Shown piece by piece: positions 45,096 through 54,610 of a stretch of DNA of 64,000 nucleotides (position 1 is its first letter; every line of letters begins with the position of its first letter). Position numbers and translations under genes: made by a program. The notes beneath the pieces were generated by a model. That model did not search any database. It saw only the letters and a list, made by a program, of their open reading frames with translations, and had not been told where the DNA came from. Source of the stretch: AP-15 sp963772295 (lineage in GTDB: Bacteria > Pseudomonadota > Alphaproteobacteria > ATCC43930 > CGMCC-115725); assembly GCA_963772295.1 (NCBI GenBank), contig CAVYWO010000017.1, positions 1-64,000 on the forward strand. Direction: 5' to 3'.

Positions 45096-47597
45096 GGGGC
45101 TCGTCGCTCCAGATGTAGTCGCCGGTGAGGTTCACATGCTCCCAGCCGAGTGGGGAGAGGTGAGCGAGGAGCTGGTCCGGGACCTCCTCGGCCCGGCGGA
45201 GAGCGGCGACGGCGTGCTCAAGGTAGCGCGTGTTCCACAGGATGATTGCGGTGACCAAGAGGTTCAGGCCCGCAGCGCGGTGTTGCTGGTTCTCGTAGGT
45301 GCGGTCGCGGATCTCGCCGAGGCGATGGATGAAGACGGCACGCGCCAAGCTGTTGCGGGTTTCGCCCTTGTTGAGTTCCTGGCTGGTCTGGCGGCGCAGT
45401 TCTCGGTCTTCCAGCCAGTCGAGGGTGAACAGCGTGCGTTCGAGCCGCCCCAGCTCGCGCAGCGCCGCGGCGAGGCCGTTTTGCCGCGGATAGGAGGCGA
45501 GCTGGCGCAGGATCAGAGAGGCGGTCACGGTGCCGGTACGGATCGAGGCGGCGATCCGCAGGATCTGCGACCAGTGGGCGCGGATCAGGGCGACGTTGAT
45601 GCGCCCGGCGATCAGCGGTTCGAGCGAGGGATAGGCCGATGCCTTGCCGAAGCTATAGAGACGCCGGCTCTTCAAATCCGGGATTCGCGGCGCGAACTGG
45701 AACCCGAGCAAACAGCACAGCGCGAAGTCGGAATCGCCGCCGCCGTCGGTATGGTGGCGACGGGCCACGACCTCGCTCTGATGGTAGAGCAGCCCGTCAA
45801 GGACATGCGCGGCTTCGCTGGCAGTCGCCGCGATTACCTTGGTGTGGAACGGTGCGTAGCGATCGGAAAGGTGCGTGTAGAACTTGACCCCGGGATCATC
45901 GCCGTAATGGGCATTGATGGCGCTTGCATCGCGGCCGAAGCCGCCGGCCCGGAAGAATTGGCCGTCCGAGGAGGAGGCGGAGCCGCCGCCAAACATCGCC
46001 GCAAGCGGCTCGCGCTGCTGCTGGCCGATCAGACGGCGGAGCGCCAGAGCATAGGTCTCATCGCGGATGTGCCAGTCGGATGTCCAGGCGAGCTGACCGA
46101 GACTGGCAATGCTGCACACCTCGGCCATCCGCGTCAGGCCGAGATTGAGCCCGTCGGCAAGGAGGCTCGCCATGAGGACCTGCGGGTCGGCGGCAGTTTC
46201 GCCGGTCCGCAGATGGGTGAAGCATTCGGTGAACCGCGTCCATCGCGCCACCTCCGACAAGAGATCGGTGATCCGGATGCGCGGCAGCATCGCGTAGAGG
46301 CGCGCGGCGAGGGCCTCGGCACGGCCCTCCGGTTCATATCGCGCAGCATGTCGATAGCGCGCATCAGCGCCGCCGCGGCCGGCACACCCTGGAAAACGAA
46401 CGCCTCAAGGAAGGCCGGAGCCCAACGGCGGATGCCGACATAGTGCTCGCCGAGCATCTGGTAGGGATCGAACTCTTCCGACCGCGCCAGCGCCCCGGCC
46501 TCCGCGACGGTTGCGAGAAAGCGGTCCCAAGTGATGACCGCGGTGATCGCGTCAAAGGCGTCCTGCTGGTTGTCGCGCGCCGCGATCAGAGCGGCGCCGA
46601 CGCGAGCGTAGAGGCGGACTTTCTCGTTGATCGCGCGGCCATCGGCCTGGAAGGCGCGGGCGTGCCGCTCATCCGCTTTGCGGAACATCGTCCCGATCAG
46701 CCGGTCAAACAGATCGACGGCCTGGTCTGTCAGGCTAGCGGCGAGATCGAGGGCGCGGCGACCAAGGTGGCATGTCGGCGCTGACGCTCGTAGCCGGCGA
46801 CATGCTGTACCGTCGTGCGGCCCGCTTCGCGGGCGAGCTGGGCGAGGCGCGCCTGATGCACACGGTGCCCGCACGCCGGATCAAGGCCGACGGCGCGGAC
46901 ATGATCCAGTCGCTCGATCACGCCGAGCATCGCGCCTGGCTTCGCCGCTTCCGGTATTTGGCGCAGCCAGGCGAGCCAGCTCTGGTTGGGTTCCGTCCGC
47001 CGCTGTGTCAGCGCATCCAGCCGGTGACGCTGCGAGGCAGAGAGCCCATCGGTCAGCTGGCGGTGGACCTCGCCACGCGCCCGATAGCGGGCTTGGACGC
47101 AAAGCCGCTCGAGGGCGCCGGGCGATGGGACAACGATCCGGCGCCGCCGGCACTCCTCCACCACCAGCCCGGCGAGATGGGCAAGCCGGTCGTTCTCGAT
47201 CGCGTGCAGCAGCAACCAGCCGGGCCAGTTCGGCGGCAGGACCCGTCCCGAAGGGCCGAAACCCGAGACCGTCCTGCAGTTCGGCCGCATGGCGCCGTCG
47301 GTTCCGCTCCGCGGCGAGATAGTCCTCGATCGCCTCCGGAAGAGCGTCAATCTGCTCGGCGATAAACAACAAAAGCGGCCGCGGTGGCTGTTCGCCCGCC
47401 TTCAGCGGACGCCCCGGGTAGCGCAGATAGCAAAGCATGAGGGCGTGGCCGAGGCGATTATGATCGCCACGGCAGCGCCGGATCGCGGCAAGGTCCGCAG
47501 CGGATAATGTGTGGTGGCGGACCAGCTCACGTTGATCCGTGGGCGGATCGAGAAGCGCGGTGATCTGGGCTTGGGTCAATTGCTGTCGTCGCATCAC
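45025..47597 (-). pseudogene. tnpA: Tn3-family transposase, multiply frameshifted
   Basis: The protein can be followed across frames: start at 47597 (DPPTDQRELVRHHTLSAADL), then GWLLLHAIENDRLAHLAGLV, then RVGAALIAARDNQQDAFDAI, then the catalytic region to 45025. That last part includes RTGETAADPQVLMASLLADG, GLTRMAEVCSIASLGQLAWT, GRINVALIRAHWSQILRIAA and the end LSPLGWEHVNLTGDYIW, all Tn3-family landmarks. Frame breaks lie near 47290, 46740 and 46300. No active transposase can be made. Confidence 0.85.
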
Positions 47598-47740
47598 TCA
47601 TGCCTTCCCCAATCCTGAGGCCGGCAGACCAGCCGATCCAGGCCCGGAGGTCGATCAGGATGCTGACCTTGAGCCCAAGCTGCGGCAGATCGTCGCATTT
47701 GATGGTGCCGCTATATCTTGGATTGGAACGGCCAGCGGTC

Positions 47741-47864
47741 GGCCGCCGAAAACCATGACCGATTCCGCCCGCTCAGGGCCGCGCCCGGTGCCACGCGCAA
47801 GGCCGCCTGAGTTCATGGTTTGTCCGCTTATGTGTCAAATCCGCGCGTTTCGTTACTTCTGGCC
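47741..47864 (-). repeat. Right terminal inverted repeat of the Tn3-like element
   Basis: Reverse complement of the left repeat; the outer 49 bases are identical. The sequence just inside the repeat, 47600-47740, carries no gene. A plus-strand frame runs from inside this repeat into the secreted-protein remnant and would give it a false N-terminus. Confidence 0.8.
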
Positions 47865-47868
47865 GGTA

Positions 47869-48456
47869 AAGGTCCTCGCCGACGACGGCGGTCGGGGGCA
47901 CGGCGGCGATCGGGGGGGCTGTGGCGGTTGGGGGCACGGCGGCGGAGGGCAGGGGGGCTCTGGTCAGTGCGGCTCGGTGCAGGGGTGGGGCTCCGGACCG
48001 ATCACCGCCCAAGTCCAGCCCGGCACGACGACCGCTTGCGTTCCGAGCCAGCAATGCGAGATCACCGTCGGTGGCACGGCCACCCTGGGCCAGCTCGGCC
48101 AGTTCAATCTCCAGGCGAGCCTTACGGTCGATCTCCCCGACGGCACGACCAACGGCTTTGGCGGACAGTGCTACCCGGCGACCGGCTCGCTATCGCTTAC
48201 CGGCGTCCACGGACCCGCGGCAACACTCGTCGTCGACCTCCAGGGCGTGGCCTGCGCCGTCGGGTCGAGTACCACCTTGTCGGCGATCGCGGCCACCTAT
48301 GTCGTGGATGCCACCAACTCGAGCGGCAGGTTCGCCGGCGCGACCGGCACCGGGACAGTCGGCGCGGCAACCGATGCGAGCCAGTCGCCGCCGACGGTCG
48401 AGTTCGCCTTCAGCGGCAGCTTGCTCGGCGCGAGCCAGTTCGGCGGCAAGCATTGA
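47869..48456 (+). pseudogene. Secreted beta-rich hypothetical protein, 5' end removed by the Tn3-like element
   Basis: The frame from the transposon edge encodes a Gly-rich linker (GGDRGGCGGWGHGGGGQGG), then a beta-rich domain with two Cys pairs: GTTTACVPSQQCEITVGGTA, TNGFGGQCYPATGSLSLTG and VVDLQGVACAVGSST. This pattern fits an exported protein, but its signal peptide and start codon are missing, replaced by the transposon end. The intact frame to the stop suggests the insertion is recent relative to the gene's decay. Function unknown. Confidence 0.55.
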
Positions 48457-48477
48457 GGGCGGCGTTGCTCGCCGCTC

Positions 48478-49371
48478 TCAACCGGTCTCCATCGGCCCGG
48501 TCTCCATCGGCAGGGTGGGGTCCGGCGCCCATTCGCTCAACGAGGCGTCGTAAAGCCGGACCTCGGGGTGGCCGAGCATGACCAGGGCGAAGGCGTCCGC
48601 GCTCGCCGCGATGCCGCCGCCGCAATAGGTGATGACCTCTTTGCCGAAAGCGCCGACCGCGTCGAAGCGTCGGCGCAGTTCGGCCGCCGGCCGGAAGACG
48701 CCGGTTGCCGGATCGATGAGATGGGCGGCCGGCAGATTGACGCTGCCCTTGATCCGGCCGGGCCGACCGTAGCTGTTGCCGCCGGTGCCGGCGTGCTGCT
48801 CCGGCAACAATGCGTTCAGGGTGCAGACGGCACCGTTGCCGACTGCCGCAAGTACCGCCTCCCTGTCGGCCATCAGCGGGCGCTCTTCGCGGACGACAAA
48901 ATTTCCGGCCGGGCGCGGCCGCGCCGGGCCGCTCTCGATCGGGCGGCCCTCGCGCCGCCATTTCTGGAAGCCGCCGTCGAGCACCGCGGCGTCGTCGAAG
49001 CCGAAGACGCGCAACAGCCACCAGACCCGCGTCGCCCATTGCGGCGTCGTCGTGCTGTAGGTCACCACCCGCGATCCTTCGCCGACGCCAAAGCGGGCCA
49101 TCGCTGCGGCAAAGGCCGCGGCCGACGGCCGCATGAAGCGTAGATGGTCGGTATTGTCCGAGACGTCTCCCTGGATATCGACGAATTGCGCGCCCGGGAT
49201 GTGGCCCTGTTCGAAATCGGCGCGCCCCGGCACGACCTGATAGATGGTCTTCGGGTCGGGGATCAGATGCGTCGTGCAATCGAGAACGCAGAGCCCGGGC
49301 TCGCCGAGCCGGCGCTCCAAACTTTGGGTGTCGATCAGGAACTCGGGATGGACAAAATCGGGTGAAGGCAT
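48478..49371 (-). CDS. Sulfurtransferase (rhodanese / mercaptopyruvate type)
   Basis: 297 residues with two rhodanese domains. The inactive first domain shows FEQGHIPGAQFVDIQGDVSD; the second has the catalytic Cys in EVITYCGGGIAASADAF near residue 245. The loop CGGGIA differs from the CGSGVT of mercaptopyruvate and CRKGVT of thiosulfate enzymes, so the sulfur donor cannot be stated. It could turn cyanide to thiocyanate, which would suit nitrile metabolism nearby. It precedes the amidase gene's stop by 14 bases on the same strand. Confidence 0.85.
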   Translation of the reverse strand: MPSPDFVHPEFLIDTQSLERRLGEPGLCVLDCTTHLIPDPKTIYQVVPGRADFEQGHIPGAQFVDIQGDVSDNTDHLRFMRPSAAAFAAAMARFGVGEGSRVVTYSTTTPQWATRVWWLLRVFGFDDAAVLDGGFQKWRREGRPIESGPARPRPAGNFVVREERPLMADREAVLAAVGNGAVCTLNALLPEQHAGTGGNSYGRPGRIKGSVNLPAAHLIDPATGVFRPAAELRRRFDAVGAFGKEVITYCGGGIAASADAFALVMLGHPEVRLYDASLSEWAPDPTLPMETGPMETG

Positions 49372-49384
49372 CGCTCTCCTCCTC

Positions 49385-50815
49385 TCATCCGCGCGACGGC
49401 AGGCTCGCGGCGATCGGCGGGCGCCGGCGGTGGAACTCCGTCGCCGCTTCGAAGGCGTGGCCGACGCGCATCACCCTCGCCTCATCGAAAGCCTTGCCCA
49501 CGATCTGAAAGGCGAGCGGCAATCCGTCCTCGAAGCCGATCGGCAGCGACAGGGCCGGACTGCCGGTCAGATTGTAGGGGCCGGTGTAGGACGCCCGCTC
49601 GAACAGCGAATAGGTCGGGACCGCGTCGATCCGCGGCGCCGGTCCCGTCGCATTGGCCGCGACCGCGACATCGACGCCGGCGAGCGCGCGGGCGAATTCG
49701 ACGCACAGCTCGCGCCGCCGCCGGGTCGCCTCGACATAGTCGGCGGCGTTGAGAAAGGCGCCGAGCGCCACCCGGACAAACATGTGATGGCCGAAATCCT
49801 GCGGCCGTTCGCGGAAGTCCCTCTCGTGGAGCGCAAAGGCCTCGGCCAGCATGATCAGCCGGTTGGCGTCGAGGTAATCGATCAGCGGCGACAACTGCAG
49901 ATCGACGAGGCGCGCCCCGAGGCGCTCCAGGGTCCGGCAGGCGGCGTCGAAGGCGGCGCCATAGGCGGCGCTCGGTGCGCTGTCGGGGCCAAAGCCCGCC
50001 ACCGCATCGCGTTCGTGAAACTGCCGAACGACGCCGATCGTCATGCCGTCGAGCCGGGTCGCGAGCGCCGCCCGATAATCCGGCACCGGGACCTCGGCCG
50101 AGGCCGGATCGGCGGGATCATAGCCGGCCAAGACCTGCATCAGGATGGCGCAGTCTTCGACGGTGCGGGTCAGCGGACCGCAATGGTCGAGCGTGTAGGA
50201 CAGCGGAAAGACGCCGCGCCGGCTGACCCGGCCATAGGTCGGCTTGAGCCCGACGATGCCGCAATAAGCGGCCGGGCCGCGGATCGAACCGCCGGTGTCG
50301 GAGCCCATCGCCGCGGCGCACAGCCCGGCCGCGACCGCGACCGCCGAGCCGCTCGAGGACCCGGCGGGATAGTGGGCCGTGTTCCACGGGTTTCTGGCCG
50401 GCGCAAAGGGCAGCGAGAAATCCGGGCCGCCGATCGCAAATTCGTGCGTCTCCTGCTTGCCGATGAGAACGGCCCCGGCCTCCCGCAGCCGCACCCAGCT
50501 GGCCGCGTCTTCTTCGGGCACATGGTCGAGATAGCGCCGCGACCCGGCCGTGGTGCGGATGCCGCGCGTCTGGTAGATGTCCTTGAGCCCGATCGGGATG
50601 CCGGAGAGGGCGCCGCCCCTCGCCAGGGCGGCGGCGCGGGCCGCGGCGCGGGCCTCCTCATGCAATACCAGCACATAGCTGTGCAATTCGCCGTCGAGGG
50701 CGGCGATGCGTTCGAGATAGGCCTCGATCAGCGCCACCGGCGACAGGCTGCCCTCGGCGATGCGCCGGCTGGCCTCGGCAACCGTCAGCTGGATCGGGTC
50801 GATCGGCATCCTCAT
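49385..50815 (-). CDS. Amidase (amidase-signature family, AtzE/GatA-like)
   Basis: 476 residues. The Ser-cisSer-Lys triad is visible: Lys in GIPIGLKDIYQTRGI, cis-Ser in NTAHYPAGSSSGSAVAVAAG and the nucleophile Ser in MGSDTGGSIRGPAAYCGIVG. It hydrolyses an amide to acid and ammonia, and is a natural partner for the nitrile hydratase some 5 kb away. The start overlaps the stop of a small AtzG-like gene (ATGA, 50812-50815), the arrangement known for two-subunit amidases such as AtzE/AtzG. Substrate not determinable from sequence. Confidence 0.9.
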   Translation of the reverse strand: MRMPIDPIQLTVAEASRRIAEGSLSPVALIEAYLERIAALDGELHSYVLVLHEEARAAARAAALARGGALSGIPIGLKDIYQTRGIRTTAGSRRYLDHVPEEDAASWVRLREAGAVLIGKQETHEFAIGGPDFSLPFAPARNPWNTAHYPAGSSSGSAVAVAAGLCAAAMGSDTGGSIRGPAAYCGIVGLKPTYGRVSRRGVFPLSYTLDHCGPLTRTVEDCAILMQVLAGYDPADPASAEVPVPDYRAALATRLDGMTIGVVRQFHERDAVAGFGPDSAPSAAYGAAFDAACRTLERLGARLVDLQLSPLIDYLDANRLIMLAEAFALHERDFRERPQDFGHHMFVRVALGAFLNAADYVEATRRRRELCVEFARALAGVDVAVAANATGPAPRIDAVPTYSLFERASYTGPYNLTGSPALSLPIGFEDGLPLAFQIVGKAFDEARVMRVGHAFEAATEFHRRRPPIAASLPSRG

Positions 50816-51003
50816 GGCCTCGGCTGGACAAAGATGTGGGCCGGCTCGGCCGCCCGGTCACGCGGCTGACGCACGTTGCGCCGCATGCGCTCGACAAAGC
50901 GGTAACCCTGCCGGATCTCCTCGAATTGCTCCGAGGTAAGCCGCAACCCCGCGGCTTCGACGAGAACGGCGAAGCGCTCCGGTGAAATCGGTTCGTCCTT
51001 CAT
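50812..51003 (-). CDS. AtzG-like small amidase partner subunit
   Basis: 63 residues: MKDEPISPERFAVLVEAAGL, then LTSEQFEEIRQGYRFVERMR. Short, helical, with the GatC/AtzG pattern of two helices that wrap around an amidase. Stop and amidase start overlap (ATGA), so production is 1:1 coupled. AtzG is known to stabilise AtzE; the same is inferred here. Confidence 0.7.
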   Translation of the reverse strand: MKDEPISPERFAVLVEAAGLRLTSEQFEEIRQGYRFVERMRRNVRQPRDRAAEPAHIFVQPRP

Positions 51004-51068
51004 GACGCTACCCTCTCCGCCTCTGATTGCGCCGCTTTGTCGGCCCGGGCAGCGCGGCAGACGCGCCG

Positions 51069-52013
51069 CTACGCCGCGGCTCGGGAATTCGCGGTCGATC
51101 GAAAATTCTTCGGCAGGCCGGCTTTGGCGATGGCGCCGTATTGCACGACGGTGGGCAAGGCCCGGTGCACCAGTTCGCGCACCCCGACCAGCCGGTCGAG
51201 ATCGATGCCGGTGGCAAAGCCCATGGCTTCGAGCATGAAGACGAGGTCTTCGATGACGATGTTGCCGGTGGCGCCCGGCGCATAGGGACAGCCGCCCAAA
51301 CCGCCGAGTGAGGCGTCGAAGGAACGCGCGCCGGCGTTCAAGGCGGCCAGTACGTTGGCGAGGCCGAGACCGCGCGTATCGTGGAAATGGCCGCCGACCG
51401 GCAGCGGCGCCACCTCGGCGATGACCCGGCGGAACACCCGCTCGACCGCCGCCGGTGCGCCGTAGCCGACGGTGTCGGCAAGCAGGATCGCGTCGGCGCC
51501 GGCCTCGGCGGCCTCGACCGCGATCGCACGCACCCGATCTTCGTCGACGGCACCCTCGATCGTGCAGCCAAAGGCGGTGGCGAGCCCGCAGGTCAGGCGC
51601 GGCCGCTTGCCCTCGGGTGCGGTCCGGCACAGCGCCGCGACGCGGCGGAAATCGTCGATCGATTCCGCGGTGCTGCGCCGGACATTGGCGCGGTTGTGAC
51701 CTTCGCTGACCGACAGCACGAAATTCATCTCGTGCACGCCCTGCGCCAAGCCGCGCTCCGCCCCTTTGAGGTTCGGGATCAAGGCCGACACGGTGAGCCC
51801 GGGCAGGCTCAGCGCGTGGCGCACCACCGTTTCGGCGTCGGCGAGTTGCGGCAGCAATTTGGGCGGGACGAAGGAGCTGACCTCGATCTCGCGCACCCCG
51901 GCGGCAAGCTCGGCATCGAGCCAGGCGACCTTGTCCTCGGTCGGCATGATCTCGGCGAGGCTCTGCAAGCCGTCGCGCAGCCCGACTTCGCGGACAAAGG
52001 CAGGTTCCCGCAT
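51069..52013 (-). CDS. mvaB: Hydroxymethylglutaryl-CoA lyase
   Basis: 314 residues of the HMG-CoA lyase family, which splits 3-hydroxy-3-methylglutaryl-CoA into acetyl-CoA and acetoacetate, the end of leucine breakdown. FVREVGLRDGLQSLAEIMPT carries the catalytic Arg and metal Asp, GGHFHDTRGLGLANVLAAL the metal His, and SLGGLGGCPYAPGATGN the signature Cys. The start at 52013 has GGGAG upstream; an in-frame Met at 52067 lacks family sequence. It could also be a related citramalyl- or methylmalyl-type lyase. Confidence 0.88.
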   Translation of the reverse strand: MREPAFVREVGLRDGLQSLAEIMPTEDKVAWLDAELAAGVREIEVSSFVPPKLLPQLADAETVVRHALSLPGLTVSALIPNLKGAERGLAQGVHEMNFVLSVSEGHNRANVRRSTAESIDDFRRVAALCRTAPEGKRPRLTCGLATAFGCTIEGAVDEDRVRAIAVEAAEAGADAILLADTVGYGAPAAVERVFRRVIAEVAPLPVGGHFHDTRGLGLANVLAALNAGARSFDASLGGLGGCPYAPGATGNIVIEDLVFMLEAMGFATGIDLDRLVGVRELVHRALPTVVQYGAIAKAGLPKNFRSTANSRAAA

Positions 52014-52059
52014 GTTCAACTCCCGCTGCTGCGGCGAGGAAGGACCGGCCCCGATCCTA

Positions 52060-52971
52060 TCAGACAAGATGCTCCGGGGTCAGCACGCAGATCGCGTCGC
52101 TGTCGGCGAGCTCGATCTGGATCGTCGCATGGGCGATGCCGAAATGCGCCCGCAGCTCCTCGGCGATCGCGTTGAGCGCGGCGTCGCCGGGATGCCCGCC
52201 CGGCATCACCAGGTGGCCGGTCAGCGCCGTCTCGGTCGTGCTCATGCCCCAGATGTGCAAATCGTGCAGTGCGGCAACCCCGGGCAGGGCGGCGAGATAG
52301 GCGCGGACCGCGGCCGCGTCGACGCCTTCGGGAACCGCATCGAGGGCGAGACCGATGGCGTCTTTCAAGAGGCCCCAGGCGCTGAACACGACGACCGCCG
52401 AGACGACGAGGCCGACCGCGGGATCGAGCCACGGCCAGCCGAAGAGGCCGATCGCCAGCCCGGCGACGACGACGCCGGCGGTAACCAGTGCGTCCCCGGC
52501 CATATGCAGAAAGGCGCTCTTCAGATTGAGATCGCGGGTCCGCCCCGAGGCGAAGAGCAGTGCCGTCCCGCCATTGACGGCGATGCCGATCATCGCCACC
52601 CAGACGATGACGGGGCCCGCGACCGGCACCGGATGGGCAAACCGCCGGATCGCCTCCCAGGCGACGCCGCCCGTCACCACCAAGAGGATCATCGCATTGG
52701 CGAGGGCGGCGAGGATCGAGGTCGAGCGCAGCCCATAGGTATAGCGATCGCTCGGCCGCCGCCGGCTCAGCGCGGCGGCCCCCCAGGACAGCCCGAGGCC
52801 GAGCACATCGCCGAGATTGTGGCCGGCGTCAGCGAGGAGGGCGAGCGAGCCGCAGACGATCCCGGCCGCCGCCTCGCCGATCACATAAGCAAGATTGACG
52901 GCAATCCCGATCGCGAACGCCCGACCGTAATCGATCCCGCCCGGTTTGTGTCGGTGGTGATGGTGTTCCAT
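52060..52971 (-). CDS. Cation diffusion facilitator (CDF) metal efflux transporter
   Basis: 303 residues with a His-rich N-terminus (MEHHHHRHKPGG), six hydrophobic segments and a cytosolic C-terminal domain. The transport site is LALLADAGHNLGDVLGLGLS in helix 2 and FLHMAGDALVTAGVVVAG in helix 5: the H-x3-D pair expected of zinc-type CDF proteins. The C-terminal region (DLHIWGMSTTETALTGHLVM) is the regulatory metal-binding fold. It probably exports zinc, cobalt or similar. A link to cobalt supply for nitrile hydratase is possible but untested. Confidence 0.9.
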   Translation of the reverse strand: MEHHHHRHKPGGIDYGRAFAIGIAVNLAYVIGEAAAGIVCGSLALLADAGHNLGDVLGLGLSWGAAALSRRRPSDRYTYGLRSTSILAALANAMILLVVTGGVAWEAIRRFAHPVPVAGPVIVWVAMIGIAVNGGTALLFASGRTRDLNLKSAFLHMAGDALVTAGVVVAGLAIGLFGWPWLDPAVGLVVSAVVVFSAWGLLKDAIGLALDAVPEGVDAAAVRAYLAALPGVAALHDLHIWGMSTTETALTGHLVMPGGHPGDAALNAIAEELRAHFGIAHATIQIELADSDAICVLTPEHLV

Positions 52972-53164
52972 GCGCTGCGAACCCGGACCCGCTGACCGGC
53001 GACCGTGGCCAATCTGCACGACTTCGAGCAGAGGTGCGACCCGATAGCATCGCTCGACCATCTCGCGGCAGTCCCGCCGCCGATCCCGGGGTCGGTTGCG
53101 GCCTACCCGGGTCTTGACAGCCGCACGCCCTCGGCATGGAGATGCGCCGAGGAGGAACCCGCCG

Positions 53165-54364
53165 ATGCTCGACGCCTATCTCTACAACGGTCTGCGCACA
53201 CCTTTTGGCCGGCACGCCGGCGCGCTGGCGCGAATGCGGCCCGACGACATGCTGGCCTCGGTCATCGCCGAAGTCGTCAAGCAGAGCCCGTTCGATCCGG
53301 AAAAAATCGAGGACGTGGTGGTCGGCTGCGCCAATCAGGCGGGCGAGGACAGCCGCTGCGTCGGTCGCCATGCCGGACTGCTCGCCGGGTTGCCGATCGC
53401 CGTTGCCGGCTCCGTGTTGCAGCGCAATTGCGGCAGCGGGCTCAACGCGATCGTGATGGCGGCCCAGGCCGTCACCTGCGGCGAGGGCGAGGTCTTCGTC
53501 GCCGGCGGCGTCGAGAGCATGAGCCGCGCCCCCTTTGTCATCAACAAGGCCGAAACCGCCTTCGGCCGCGACGGCCGGATCTTCAACTCGACGATCGGCG
53601 CGCGGTTCCCCAACCTCAGGATCGAGCGCCAATTCGGCGCCGATACGATGCCGCAGACCGCCGACAATCTGGCGCGCGATTATCAGATCACGCGTGAGGC
53701 TTGCGACGTTTTTGCCGCGGCCTCGCAACAGAAATACGCTGCCGGCAAGGCCGCCGGGTTCTTCGCCGGCGAGATCATGCCGGTCGAGGTCCCGGGCGGC
53801 CGCGCCGGCCCGGTTGCGGTCGTCGAAGACGAGCATCCGCGGCCGCAAACCGATCTCGCCGCACTCGCCAGATTGCGGCCGCTACAGGAGGGCGGGGTGA
53901 CCACCGCCGGCAATGCGTCGGGCATCAACGACGGGGCGGTGGCGATGATCGTCGCCGGCCGCAGGGCCGGCGACGCCGCCGGCGCCGAGCCGCTCGCCCG
54001 GGTCGTCGCGAGCGGCGTCGCCGGGGTGCCGCCGCGGATCATGGGGATCGGCCCGGTCGAAGCCTCGAAAAAGGCGCTGGCGCGCGCCGGGCTCCGCCTC
54101 GCCGACATCGACGTCATCGAGATCAACGAGGCGTTTGCCGCCCAGGTGCTGGCCTGCCTCAAGGGGCTCGAACTGGCGTTTGACGACAGCCGTGTCAACC
54201 AGAACGGCGGGGCGATCGCCGTCGGCCACCCGCTGGGCGCCTCCGGACCGCGCATCGCCTTGACCGCGGCCCGGCAATTGCGGCGCACCGGCGGCCGCTA
54301 TGCGCTGGTCACGATGTGCGTCGGGGTCGGCCAGGGGATTGCGGCGGTGCTCGAACGCGTCTGA
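53165..54364 (+). CDS. Thiolase (acetyl-CoA acyltransferase / 3-oxoadipyl-CoA thiolase family)
   Basis: 399 residues. Nucleophile Cys in VLQRNCGSGLNAIVMAAQAV near 89, NEAFAAQVLACLKG and GAIAVGHPLGASGPRIAL with active His, and the second Cys in MCVGVGQGIAA. It cleaves or joins beta-ketoacyl-CoA with CoA. The family label could be PcaF-type or general acetyl-CoA acetyltransferase; ACVFAAASQQ-like differences do not settle this. GAGGAGGAAC lies upstream of the ATG. Divergent from the CDF gene. With HMG-CoA lyase it suggests acyl-CoA catabolism in this segment. Confidence 0.9.
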   Translation: MLDAYLYNGLRTPFGRHAGALARMRPDDMLASVIAEVVKQSPFDPEKIEDVVVGCANQAGEDSRCVGRHAGLLAGLPIAVAGSVLQRNCGSGLNAIVMAAQAVTCGEGEVFVAGGVESMSRAPFVINKAETAFGRDGRIFNSTIGARFPNLRIERQFGADTMPQTADNLARDYQITREACDVFAAASQQKYAAGKAAGFFAGEIMPVEVPGGRAGPVAVVEDEHPRPQTDLAALARLRPLQEGGVTTAGNASGINDGAVAMIVAGRRAGDAAGAEPLARVVASGVAGVPPRIMGIGPVEASKKALARAGLRLADIDVIEINEAFAAQVLACLKGLELAFDDSRVNQNGGAIAVGHPLGASGPRIALTAARQLRRTGGRYALVTMCVGVGQGIAAVLERV

Positions 54365-54375
54365 GCGACCTGTAG

Positions 54376-54393
54376 GGCGGATCTTGATCCGCC
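54376..54393. terminator. Palindrome after the thiolase gene
   Basis: GGCGGATC and GATCCGCC form a perfect 8-bp inverted repeat with a TT spacer, 12 bases after the thiolase stop. There is no T tract, so it may be a factor-dependent terminator or a small intergenic repeat rather than an intrinsic terminator. Confidence 0.35.
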
Positions 54394-54610
54394 AGGCCGG
54401 GAGCCGGCGCAGCGAAACCTCCACAAGCCATTTCGGCGGTGAAAACCGGCGCCCGGAGCCGAACCACGGTCAACGACATGATCGGCGGCGATCGCTGCTG
54501 TAATCGGATGCCGGCCGAACCTGACCCTTCTTCGCCGCCGCTGCGTTCCGAGCGGCGGGAATTGCCCCTAAAGAGACCTTGCCGGTGCGATCGGGAAACG
54601 GCGAGGTTGG

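Larger units (their letters stand above)
44971..47864 (-). mobile_element. Tn3-like element with decayed transposase
   Basis: A 2.9-kb segment bounded by ~125-bp inverted repeats beginning GGCCAGAAGTAACGAAACGC and containing only a Tn3-type transposase gene, now broken. There is no resolvase or passenger gene. No 5-bp target duplication was found, so one end may have been rearranged. Its right end lies directly before the remnant of a secreted-protein gene. Confidence 0.7.
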
